Source: Gloeocapsopsis dulcis (GTDB lineage: Bacteria > Cyanobacteriota > Cyanobacteriia > Cyanobacteriales > Chroococcidiopsidaceae). Taken from it: a stretch of 64,000 nucleotides of DNA. The notes below the pieces were generated by a model. The model worked only from the letters and a program-made list of their open reading frames with translations. It made no database searches and was not told the origin of the DNA. Position numbers and translations under genes: made by a program. The stretch spans positions 62,001 through 126,000 of the forward strand of contig NZ_CP119970.1 of the NCBI RefSeq assembly GCF_032163395.1. Reading direction: 5' to 3'. Below, in pieces: positions 29,101 to 37,212 of the stretch (within the stretch, counting starts at the first letter, position 1; each line of letters starts with the position of its first letter).

Positions 29101-30736
29101 TTTACTCAAAGAACTCATATCATTAGGTCAAACACCCAAAAATATTGTTTATTTATGGAGCTTAAGTCATCTTGAAACTCATCAACCAAGGCCTAATTTA
29201 GAATTCAAAAGCTTGCTATTTTTAATTCAAAGCGGTATCAAGGCAAAAATTAGCGACTGCTTACAACTGTGGGTAATATCTAACAATATCCAAGAGGTCA
29301 ATGGTAATGAAAAACTAGACCCGGAAAAAGCAGCAATATTAGGTTTATGTAAGGTAATTCCTCAAGAGTATCCCAATATTATTTGTCGGTGCATTGATGT
29401 TGCTTTGACTAACTGTAGAGATACAGAGAATTGTGAGATTAACATTATTGACAAACTTCTGGATGAGTTAACTTCTGCATCCGCAGATACGGTAGTTGCA
29501 TATCGCGATCGCCACCGTTGGGTACAAAGTTTTGAACCAGTTCGCTTGGATTCAGTAGTTGAAGAAAAAATACCATTGAGACAACAGGGTGTTTACTTGT
29601 TTCCTGGTGGAGTAGAAAGTATTGAAGTTGTGCTTGCGGAATATTTAACAACAACTTTCCACGCAAAGCTCATATTTATCGAGGATTCTACGTTTCCAGA
29701 AAAAAATGATTTCTCACAATGGCTGAAAACTCATGCTCAAGATGATGCAGTGAGTTGCAAAATTCAAAACTTCTTAGCATTAGAGAATTTAAGGGCAAAC
29801 TTTTTAGTATTACGTGCAGATCCAGCTAATTATGAACAAATGTATCAACATCTGATATCTGCAAATATTACCCAAATTAATGGTGTCATTTATTCCACTG
29901 GAATCAAGCGCGAACATGCGTTTGGTTCCATTTCGCAGATTGGTAGATTAGACAATATATTGGAACTACAACTTCATAAGATTACTGTATTAGAACAATT
30001 ATTACAGAACCTAAATTTAGATTTTTGTGTCATTTTTTCGTCTTTGTCTTCCATCTTAGGAGGATTTGGGTTAGGTTTATATTCAGCATGTAATCAATTA
30101 ATAGATACTTTCACTACTCAGCATAATCAAATTAAAAGCTTACCCTGGTACATTATCAATTGGGACAAGTTACAACTGAACAATAACCAGGATAAACACA
30201 AACGGGAGCAAGTATCCGCTTCAGAATTAGCTATTAACCCAACAGAAACTGTAGAAATATTTAAACGAGTATTTTCTTTAAAGGAAGGGACTCAAGTTAT
30301 TATTTCTACCACAGATATTAATGCTAGAAAAACTCAGATATCTAACCTCGAATCGCTAGCAATTTCAAAATCTACTCAATTAAATTCATCCTCACGTCAC
30401 TCCAGACCTCATCTTGGTAATTCATACCTTGCTCCGACAAATGAGTTAGAAAAGCAAATTACTGAAATATGGCAAGAGGTACTGGGAATTGCAGGAATTG
30501 GTATTTACGACAACTTCTATGAGTTAGGAGGAGACTCCCTCATTGCTACTCAATTAGTTTCTCGATTGCGAGCAAAATTTCCTGTAGATTTGCCCCTGCG
30601 TGACCTATTATCACAAGTCATGACACCAGTCAAACAGGCAGAAATGATTGAGCAACTGCTTTTGGAAAAAATAGAAGAGTTATCTGATGAGGAAGCAGAA
30701 CTACTTTTAGCTAATCGAGCAGATGTTGAGGTCTAG
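26111..30736 (+). CDS. PKS4: type I modular polyketide synthase, KS-AT-(inactive KR)-ACP
   Basis: Fourth module, 1541 residues. KS: TSCSTSL, ETHGTGTQLGDP and KTNVGHLN; a 15-bp tandem duplication adds five residues (KGFCA twice) just before the last motif. AT: GHSIGEY, but the specificity motif reads HGFHS instead of HAFHS; still closest to malonyl type. The KR loop is lost (FPGGVESIE), although YSACN remains, so reduction is unlikely. ACP: GGDSLIA. The tail is acidic (LLLEKIEELSDEEAELLL), the class that in cyanobacterial lines commonly meets an N-terminal LSPAKKALLEK helix such as that of NRPS2. At least three HIP1 octamers lie within its first kilobase, whereas I saw none in PKS1-PKS3. It ends 62 bp before the methyltransferase. 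Confidence 0.94.
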   Translation: MSNPQMDDSIKGIAVIGLVGRFPGAKSIDEFWENLCEGRESISFFSDEELKASGVNPTWLSNPQYVKAGAMLSDIEMFDASFFDLSPREAEIIDPQHRILLECAWEALANAGYEPGASKSLTGVYIGSNMSSYFLRNLISHPELIESVGLPITYGNSQDFAATRVSYKLNLKGPSINIQTSCSTSLVAIHSACQGLLNYECDMALAGGISIGSLEKEGYFYEEGGITSPDGHCRAFDANSQGTIFGDGVGLVVLKRLEEAIAAGDYIYAVIKGSAINNDGAAKVGYTAPSVAGQAEVIAEAQAIAGVTPETITYIETHGTGTQLGDPIEISALKKVFARTKEKGFCAKGFCAIASVKTNVGHLNTASGVTGLIKTVLALKHQQIPPSLHFEKPNPEIDFANSPFYVNTQLSEWQTNGTPRRAGISSFGIGGTNAHVILEEAPEIEASSTSRPWQLLLLSAKTNTALDAATAQLHDYLQQNPDIPLPDVAYTLQVGRRAFDYRRMIICHDRDDTVKSLNSQDPQLTFSHHRQPAHCPVIFMFSGQGSQYANMGRELYEVEPTYKKNVDTCAEILQPYLGLDIRSLLYPHPDKTETASNQLQQTSLTQSALFVTEYALAQLFVSWDVRPEAMIGHSIGEYVAATIAGVFSLEDALKIVAKRGQLMQQVPTGSMLAIRLSEKDVQLLLGGNESYQKSLEIAVINSPSSCVVSGTNEAVTALEKQLSSQAVESRLLHTSHGFHSMMMEPILSAFSEVVKTVKLNPPKIRFVSNVTGSWITQEQATSPDYWCQHLQQTVRFSDGIFQLIQQFEGVFLEVGPGRTLSTLTTQHLEKNAKQQVLTSLPHVKEQQSDVKFLLQTLGRLWLAGVEINWSGFYAYEQRHRLPLPTYPFERQRYWIEAQSPSLSVSRKSTTLDKKQNIADWFYIPSWKRSLLPCSSSGQIKSTQENWLFFVDDLGVNSKLIDRLENQNVITIQKGERFSKLHENVYEINPYIEEDYDHLLKELISLGQTPKNIVYLWSLSHLETHQPRPNLEFKSLLFLIQSGIKAKISDCLQLWVISNNIQEVNGNEKLDPEKAAILGLCKVIPQEYPNIICRCIDVALTNCRDTENCEINIIDKLLDELTSASADTVVAYRDRHRWVQSFEPVRLDSVVEEKIPLRQQGVYLFPGGVESIEVVLAEYLTTTFHAKLIFIEDSTFPEKNDFSQWLKTHAQDDAVSCKIQNFLALENLRANFLVLRADPANYEQMYQHLISANITQINGVIYSTGIKREHAFGSISQIGRLDNILELQLHKITVLEQLLQNLNLDFCVIFSSLSSILGGFGLGLYSACNQLIDTFTTQHNQIKSLPWYIINWDKLQLNNNQDKHKREQVSASELAINPTETVEIFKRVFSLKEGTQVIISTTDINARKTQISNLESLAISKSTQLNSSSRHSRPHLGNSYLAPTNELEKQITEIWQEVLGIAGIGIYDNFYELGGDSLIATQLVSRLRAKFPVDLPLRDLLSQVMTPVKQAEMIEQLLLEKIEELSDEEAELLLANRADVEV
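27136..27165 (+). repeat. 15-bp in-frame tandem duplication in the PKS4 KS domain
   Basis: The unit AAAGGGATTTTGTGC occurs twice in a row, encoding KGFCA-KGFCA where the other three PKSs have one copy of this segment. It lies about ten residues before the catalytic KTNVGH histidine, so it could affect KS geometry. Confidence 0.9.
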
Positions 30737-30798
30737 AGACTAAATCAAAGTATTCTTCGCCATTTGAATCATTTACTTAAAAATAGGAAAAACGGTTT

Positions 30799-31590
30799 AT
30801 GTCTTTAACAAGTAATTCTCTTATGTCTTTAGCCAGCAAAGCTCCAAATTATGAGCCAATTGCTCGACTTCAGAATGAATTCAAGAACACAGGTAAACAG
30901 TTGGAAGAAGGCATAATACCTGCTCTCGATCAAATATTACTTTCACATCTTCCCAAAGGATCGCGTATTCTTGATCTTGGTTGTGGTTGCGGACATTTAG
31001 TACAACAGCTCTACGTTAGAGGGTACAAAGTAACTGGACTTGATGCTTCGGAAAGACTGTTGAGCTATGCTCGAAAGAATGCACCTGAAAGTGAATTTAT
31101 TCTTAGTGATATACGTCAGTTTGAGTTACCAGTTATCTTTGATGCAGTTTTGTCCAATGATGTTCTACTATTCATCCTCAACAATGAAGATTTAAAGATA
31201 GTCTTCCAAAATGTGTATACTGCACTGCAAGATAATGGTGTATTCGTATTCACCATTCCCATAACAGAGTGGATACATGAAATTGCGCTGAAAAAAAATA
31301 TTAATCACGTTTATGTAAATGAAGAATCCTCCTTGATTGAACTATTCTATTACCAGCCGGAAGAAAGAATGTGGGAAATCCAAGTTACCGGATTTGAGTT
31401 GATAGAAGAAAATTGGCAGCGTTCAAACACAAATTGGTTAAGAAAAGATCACTTTTTGGATGAAGTCCAGTCTAGTTTAAAAGAGGTAGGTTTTACAGAA
31501 ATTAATTATTACAATACAAAAGATTTTAGGGGTAGTGAAGAAGCAGGTATGGCTTGCTTCGTTTGTCGGAAAACATCCGTCGCTCAATAG
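30799..31590 (+). CDS. Class I SAM-dependent methyltransferase
   Basis: Stand-alone methyltransferase of 263 residues. Motif I is ILDLGCGCGHL (about residue 57), followed by the acidic ribose-contact loop VTGLDAS and by FILSDIRQFEL and DAVLSNDVLLFI, as in Rossmann-fold small-molecule methyltransferases. It lies between PKS4 and NRPS2 in the same operon (62 and 30 bp gaps), so it is a tailoring enzyme of the metabolite. Whether it makes an O-, N- or C-methyl group cannot be told; a hydroxyl left by the PKS1 or PKS3 KR, or Thr, are plausible acceptors. Confidence 0.87.
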   Translation: MSLTSNSLMSLASKAPNYEPIARLQNEFKNTGKQLEEGIIPALDQILLSHLPKGSRILDLGCGCGHLVQQLYVRGYKVTGLDASERLLSYARKNAPESEFILSDIRQFELPVIFDAVLSNDVLLFILNNEDLKIVFQNVYTALQDNGVFVFTIPITEWIHEIALKKNINHVYVNEESSLIELFYYQPEERMWEIQVTGFELIEENWQRSNTNWLRKDHFLDEVQSSLKEVGFTEINYYNTKDFRGSEEAGMACFVCRKTSVAQ

Positions 31591-31620
31591 TAATCTTAAA
31601 ATTTATTATCTGCAAACAAA

Positions 31621-34600
31621 ATGACTAAACAACACTCTAATTTATCACCTGCCAAAAAAGCCCTTTTAGAAAAATGGAAAGGAGGAAAGCTGCAATCTGA
31701 TGTTATTCCTCAACGCCAAATCTTGCAGAATATTCCCCTATCTTTTTCCCAACAAAGACTGTGGTTTATTGACCAGCTTTATCACGGGAGTTCGTTTTAC
31801 AATATTCCTATTGCTTTTCATATCCAAGGTAATCTGAATATTACAGCACTTGAACAAAGTTTGAACGAAATTCTCAAACGTCACGAAGTGTGGCGGACAA
31901 ATTTTACACTTGTCAATGGAGAGCCAATACAAAAAATATCTCCCCAATTAACTTGCGATTCACCTATTGTTAACTTTGAACATTTATCTGGTAAAAATTG
32001 GGAATCAGAAGTTAAAGCATTTGCAGCAGAATCAGCAAAAAAGCCCTTTAATTTAGCTAAAGGACTTTTAGTCAGAACAACTTTACTGCGCTTGAGTCCA
32101 GAAGAACATGTCTTGCTTGTGATCATGCACCACATTATTACAGATGGATGGTCTTGTGGTGTTTTTCTGCGGGAGTTGTCAACGTTATATGCTGCTTTTT
32201 CTCAAAGCCAACCTTCCCCTTTACCTGAACTTCCGATTCAGTATGCAGATTTTACCATTTGGCAACGCGATCGCATCCAAGGTGAATTCCTGAAAAATCA
32301 ATTAAATTATTGGAAAAAACAACTTAACGGCGAGTTACCTGTACTTCAATTACCCACAGACCGTCCCCGACCTGCTGTCACTTCTTATACTGGTGCTAAG
32401 CAATACTTTCAGGTTGCCAAAGCTTTAACTGAAGCAATCAAACAATTAAGTCAGCAAGCAGACGCAACTTTATTTATGAGCTTGCTGGCAGCATTTAACA
32501 TCTTACTATATCGCTACACAGGCCGAGATGATATTTTAATTGGTTCTCCAATTGCCAACCGCAACCGTGCAGAATTAGAAAGAATGCTGGGTTTATTTGT
32601 TAATACCTTGGTGTTACGTAATCACCTTAGTGGTAATCCTAGCTTCCGCGAACTTTTACATCGAGTGCGTGAGGTAACTCTCGATGCTTATGCACATCAA
32701 GATTTGCCTTTCGAGATGCTTGTAGAAGAATTACAACCTGAACGCGACTTGAGTCGGAATCCACTGTATGAAGTCATGTTTGTCCTGCAAAATACTCCAA
32801 ACTCTGTGCAGGAAGTTTCTGGTTTAACCTTACGAACTTTAGAGTTTGATAGTGGTACAGCGCAACTAGATATTTTCCTATCAATGTCTGAATCCTCAGA
32901 GGGATTAACAGGTTGTTTGGAATACAATACAGATATTTTTGACTCAACAACTATTACCCAATTTATCAACAATTTCCAAACTTTATTAGAAAATATCGTT
33001 GCTAATCCAGAGCAGCAACTTAGTGAAATATCGCTGCTAACTGCTTCTGAGCAAGAGCAACTATTATTTAAGTTTAATCAAACTCGTGTAGATTATCCTC
33101 AAGATGTAACTTTACACCAATTATTTGAACAACAAGTCGAGTTCACACCTGATTCCATAGCATTAATTAGTGAGTCTGAGGAAATAACTTATCGTCAACT
33201 TAACCATAGAGTTAATCAGCTTGTACATTTTTTACAAAAACAGGGTGTAACAAAAGAAACCCTAGTTGCACTGTGTCTGGAACGCGACCTAGATATGGTA
33301 GTGGGAATTTTAGCTATTCTCAAAGCAGGTGATGTATACATTCCTCTTGACCCAAGTTATCCAGAAGAGCGTCTAAATTTTATAATCTCTGATTCCCAAG
33401 CATCGCTGTTAATCAGCAACCAAGAGATACTAGAAAAACTATCATTATCTGCGACTAAAACTGTTTGCTTAGATAGTTACAAAGACGAAATTGCACGGGA
33501 AAGCTCGGAAAATCCCATTAAAATATCTTCAGATAATAATCTTGCTTATATTATTTACACTTCTGGTTCAACTGGAATACCTAAAGGTGTTCTTGGTACC
33601 CATCGCGGTACAGTCAACGGCTTACACTGGTTATGGAAAACCTATCCTTTTACACAAGGAGAAGTTTGTTGCCAAAAAACAGCTATTAGTTTTATAGATT
33701 CTGTGTGGGAAATTTTTGCTCCTTTACTTAGAGGAATTCCTACAGTCATTATCAGCAACGCAACTGTACTAGACCCACAATTATTTATAAAAACTTTGGC
33801 GCATCACAAAGTTACTCGGATCATACTCGTACCCTCATTACTACGCTTACTTCTTGATAGTTACAGCCATCTGACCAATAAATTATCACAGCTAAAACTC
33901 TGGATAACTAGTGGAGAAGCATTATCTGTTAAATTAGTGCAAAGTTTCCGGGAATTGATGCCATTTGCAAAACTGATCAATCTTTATGGATCATCAGAAG
34001 TTTCCGCTAATGCAACTTACTACGATACCAGTTTATTACCAAATCAAACACATACTGTTCCTATTGGTCGTCCGATTGACAATACTCAAACATATGTATT
34101 AAATCGTGATTTACAGCCAACACCTGTTGGAGTAATTGGAGAAATTTTTGTTGGCGGTGACGGGTTAGCAAAAGGCTATTTGCATCGTCCCGAATTAACC
34201 CAGGAAAGATTCATTGATAATCCCTTTATCGTCGGAGATAAACTTTACAAAACAGGTGATTTAGTCCGATACCTTCCAGATGGTAACCTTGAATATTGGG
34301 GTCGCCAGGATGAACAAGTGAAAATCAGGGGTGTTCGAGTAGAATTGGGTGAAATAGCAACTGTGATCGCACAACATCCAGATGTGCAAGAATCGGTTGT
34401 AATTGCCAGCGATGATCCTCAAGATAATCAGCGTTTAATAGCCTATATTGTCACAGATAAGCAGGATATCACTACACAATTGTTATCCTATTTGCAGCAG
34501 AAACTACCTAAGTACATGTTGCCATCTGCTTTTATTGTACTTGATGCACTTCCGCTTACACCTAATGGTAAAGCCGATAAACGTGCGTTACCAAATTGTG

Positions 34601-35733
34601 AGACTATCAAACCAAATATACATAAATCCTTTGTTGCTCCTCGAAATTTCACAGAATTATCATTAGTAAAACTTTGGGAAAATATTCTCAATACTAACCA
34701 AATTGCGGTAACAGATAACTTCTTCGACTTAGGTGGTCACTCATTTTTAGCTGTCCGCTTAATGGCTCAAATTCAGGATAGATTTGGTCATCATCTTCCC
34801 TTGTCTACTTTATTTGAAAACCCCACGATTGAAAAACTAGCTCAAGTTGTGAGTCAGCCAGTAGATAAAATATCCAATTCTCATCTGGTAACAATTCAAT
34901 CTTCCGGTATTAAAACTCCTTTTTTCTGTATACATGGTGCTGGTGGAGGGGTTCGTCAATACTTTAACTTATCTAGAAGACTCGGTGAAGATTATCCATT
35001 GTATGCGTTACACCATACTCCTGACCAAGAAGAAATAAAAATAATTTCTGTAGAAGAGACAGCAACTCGTTACTTGCAAGAAATTCGTCAAGTACAACCA
35101 AATGGTCCTTATCTTTTAGGCGGTCATTGTTACGGTGGTATACTTGCTTTTGAAATGGCACAGCAACTACAAAAGCAAGGTCAAACAGTAGCTTTGTTAG
35201 TTGTCATCGATGCAATTCTACCAGAAACAGTTGTGCAGCCAAGAGAAGATGATGATGCAAAATTTTTACTCCGCATGGCTGAGTCAATCAAAACCAACAA
35301 CAATATAGATTTTTCTCTTCCTTTTGAGGAACTGAAAAATTTAACACTAGATAAGCAATTTCATTTAATAAATCAAAAAGCAAACTTCATATTTAGCGAC
35401 CAAGAAATTAAAGATTTTTTACGCTATTACAAATTGTTCAAAGCTCATGTCCAAGCCATGCGAGATTATGTTCCCCAGGTTTATCCTCACTCAATTACTA
35501 TCTTGCGAGCTAAAGAGGAGATTATTCATGATTTTGATAATCCAGAATGGAGTACTGATGACCCTTTATTAGGTTGGGGTAAATGTTCTAGTCAACCAAT
35601 TCAAGTCAGGGAAATTTCAGGAGATCATTTTTCAATGCTCGTTGAACCTCACATTCAAGAACTAGCTAAACAACTAAGAAGTTGTATTGATAATGCTGTA
35701 TGTATTCTAAATAATGGGAGTAATAGAAGCTGA
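31621..35733 (+). CDS. NRPS2: terminal NRPS module C-A(beta-Ala)-PCP-TE
   Basis: Last module, 1370 residues. The N-terminal helix LSPAKKALLEKWKGG is a typical acceptor docking segment, followed by C (HHIITDG), A, PCP (GGHSFLA) and a type I thioesterase. The A pocket reads I-D-W-I-I-S-L-A-N plus the A10 Lys, seven of ten positions identical to the published beta-alanine code VDWVISLADK, including displacement of the usual leading Asp by one position. This agrees with the PanP-like gene upstream. The TE has GGHCYGG, so its nucleophile is Cys1170 in place of Ser, with Asp in VVIDAILP and His in SGDHFSML. Cys-type TEs release by hydrolysis or cyclisation, including strained rings. The stop overlaps the P450 start by one base. 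Confidence 0.94.
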   Translation: MTKQHSNLSPAKKALLEKWKGGKLQSDVIPQRQILQNIPLSFSQQRLWFIDQLYHGSSFYNIPIAFHIQGNLNITALEQSLNEILKRHEVWRTNFTLVNGEPIQKISPQLTCDSPIVNFEHLSGKNWESEVKAFAAESAKKPFNLAKGLLVRTTLLRLSPEEHVLLVIMHHIITDGWSCGVFLRELSTLYAAFSQSQPSPLPELPIQYADFTIWQRDRIQGEFLKNQLNYWKKQLNGELPVLQLPTDRPRPAVTSYTGAKQYFQVAKALTEAIKQLSQQADATLFMSLLAAFNILLYRYTGRDDILIGSPIANRNRAELERMLGLFVNTLVLRNHLSGNPSFRELLHRVREVTLDAYAHQDLPFEMLVEELQPERDLSRNPLYEVMFVLQNTPNSVQEVSGLTLRTLEFDSGTAQLDIFLSMSESSEGLTGCLEYNTDIFDSTTITQFINNFQTLLENIVANPEQQLSEISLLTASEQEQLLFKFNQTRVDYPQDVTLHQLFEQQVEFTPDSIALISESEEITYRQLNHRVNQLVHFLQKQGVTKETLVALCLERDLDMVVGILAILKAGDVYIPLDPSYPEERLNFIISDSQASLLISNQEILEKLSLSATKTVCLDSYKDEIARESSENPIKISSDNNLAYIIYTSGSTGIPKGVLGTHRGTVNGLHWLWKTYPFTQGEVCCQKTAISFIDSVWEIFAPLLRGIPTVIISNATVLDPQLFIKTLAHHKVTRIILVPSLLRLLLDSYSHLTNKLSQLKLWITSGEALSVKLVQSFRELMPFAKLINLYGSSEVSANATYYDTSLLPNQTHTVPIGRPIDNTQTYVLNRDLQPTPVGVIGEIFVGGDGLAKGYLHRPELTQERFIDNPFIVGDKLYKTGDLVRYLPDGNLEYWGRQDEQVKIRGVRVELGEIATVIAQHPDVQESVVIASDDPQDNQRLIAYIVTDKQDITTQLLSYLQQKLPKYMLPSAFIVLDALPLTPNGKADKRALPNCETIKPNIHKSFVAPRNFTELSLVKLWENILNTNQIAVTDNFFDLGGHSFLAVRLMAQIQDRFGHHLPLSTLFENPTIEKLAQVVSQPVDKISNSHLVTIQSSGIKTPFFCIHGAGGGVRQYFNLSRRLGEDYPLYALHHTPDQEEIKIISVEETATRYLQEIRQVQPNGPYLLGGHCYGGILAFEMAQQLQKQGQTVALLVVIDAILPETVVQPREDDDAKFLLRMAESIKTNNNIDFSLPFEELKNLTLDKQFHLINQKANFIFSDQEIKDFLRYYKLFKAHVQAMRDYVPQVYPHSITILRAKEEIIHDFDNPEWSTDDPLLGWGKCSSQPIQVREISGDHFSMLVEPHIQELAKQLRSCIDNAVCILNNGSNRS

Positions 35734-37109
35734 TGAAACTACCCCCAGGACCAAAAACTCCTTCTTGGTTAATAGGTCTACAATTTGAGGGAGATCCCTT
35801 TGGTTATATGGATAATATTTCCCAACGTTATGGTGATATAGTTACTCTCATGGTTGGTTCCACACCAACCATTTATGTCAGTAATCCTTTAGGAATAAAG
35901 GAGATTTTCACCAATACTAAGGAAATTGCAGCTAGAGGCGAATTGAACCTGGGTTTCGCCTTGATGACAGGAAATCAAGGCGTTTTACAACTTGATGGTT
36001 TAACTCACAAAAATCGACGTAAGCTCTTGATGCAAACCTTTCATGGAGCGCGGATGCAAGCTTGTGGGCGACGTATCTGCGAACTCACAGAACAGATTAT
36101 TAGTAAACAGATACTCGGAAAACCTTTTGTTGCATACCCAATAATTGAAGATATTACCTTACGAGTGGGTATAAAAGTTGTCATGGGTTTAACTGAAGGA
36201 AAGCTTTCTGAGAAAATTAAGCATTTGTTTACTTCTATTCTAAAACAGGGACAATCACCAATAGATAAGATTCTCAGTAATATTTTGGGAGAAAAAGATT
36301 TAGGTCGATGGAGTTCATATGGTTATCGCCTCTATCTTCGACAAGAACTTTTTCAATTACTATTGACTGAGGTAGAAGAACGTCGCCAGCAAGCAGATTT
36401 TTCACGCGCTGATATGCTTAACGATCTGATATTTGCTAAAGATGAAACAGGTCAACTATTAAGCAATGAAGAAGTACGCGATTTGTTATTATCTCCGATA
36501 TATGCAGCTGGTGATGCTTCTGGAACTGCGATCACTTGGGCTTTATACTGGATTCACCGTTTACCGGCGGTGCGATTACGTCTGTTATCAGAACTCGACA
36601 GCCTTGGTGACAACCCAGACCCCATGAGCATTTTTGCACTACCCTACTTGAATGCTGTGTGTAATGAAGTTTTGCGAATTTATCCAACTCAGTTGTTTGC
36701 ATTTCCCAGATTGGTAGAATCAACCGTCGAGGTGATGGACTATGAGTTCAACCCCGGAACAATACTGATTGCTAATATTTATTCAACACATCAGCGTGAA
36801 GATTTATATCCTCAGCCAAAAGAATTTCAGCCAGAACGCTTTTTAGAAAAACAATTCTCCTCCTATGAGTTTTTACCCTTTGGTGGTGGTTCTCGTGTGT
36901 GTATCGGCGCAACTTTTGCCTTATTTGAAATGAAACTTATATTAGCAACCATTCTTTCGCGTTATGAATTAGAGCTAGTCAGTCAGCGTCCAGAACGTCC
37001 CAAATTTGGAGGTCTGATTTGTTACCCTGCTAGCGGTGTGAAAATGGTCGTGCGTGGTCTGCGTCAACATCAAGGACAGTCGCAGCCATTAGTTGTGGGT
37101 TCAGTTTAG
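35733..37109 (+). CDS. Cytochrome P450, CYP110-like
   Basis: Heme-thiolate oxygenase of 458 residues, translationally coupled to NRPS2 (TGATG). It has the ExxR motif (EVLR), PERF, and the heme loop FGGGSRVCIG with Cys390. The proline-rich start (KLPPGPKTPSWL) and overall sequence resemble the cyanobacterial CYP110 group. Odd point: the I-helix reads AAGDASGTAITW, where the usual acid-Thr-Thr is Asp-Ala-Ser, so the conserved oxygen-activating Thr is missing although a neighbouring Ser might stand in. Likely role: oxidation of the assembled chain. Two further copies of its first ~15-32 codons lie downstream as relics, so the locus once held, or recombined with, other P450 genes. Confidence 0.92.
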   Translation: MKLPPGPKTPSWLIGLQFEGDPFGYMDNISQRYGDIVTLMVGSTPTIYVSNPLGIKEIFTNTKEIAARGELNLGFALMTGNQGVLQLDGLTHKNRRKLLMQTFHGARMQACGRRICELTEQIISKQILGKPFVAYPIIEDITLRVGIKVVMGLTEGKLSEKIKHLFTSILKQGQSPIDKILSNILGEKDLGRWSSYGYRLYLRQELFQLLLTEVEERRQQADFSRADMLNDLIFAKDETGQLLSNEEVRDLLLSPIYAAGDASGTAITWALYWIHRLPAVRLRLLSELDSLGDNPDPMSIFALPYLNAVCNEVLRIYPTQLFAFPRLVESTVEVMDYEFNPGTILIANIYSTHQREDLYPQPKEFQPERFLEKQFSSYEFLPFGGGSRVCIGATFALFEMKLILATILSRYELELVSQRPERPKFGGLICYPASGVKMVVRGLRQHQGQSQPLVVGSV

Positions 37110-37113
37110 CCAG

Positions 37114-37212
37114 TTGACACTACCCCCAAAACTGAAAACACCTGATTGGTTACTAAATCTGCAATTCGAGGCTGACCCTAAAAGCAAATTCGTAATGGAG
37201 GAAAAAAAGTGA
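37114..37212 (+). pseudogene. Relic of a P450 5' end (32 codons)
   Basis: Five bases after the P450 stop, an open stretch reads LTLPPKLKTPDWLLNLQFEAD, aligning with the P450 start KLPPGPKTPSWLIGLQFEGD, then runs to a TGA overlapping the GTG of the hydroxylase. It has no P450 body. It also contains the ribosome-binding site (GGAGG) used by the hydroxylase. It looks like the start of a lost tandem P450. Confidence 0.85.
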
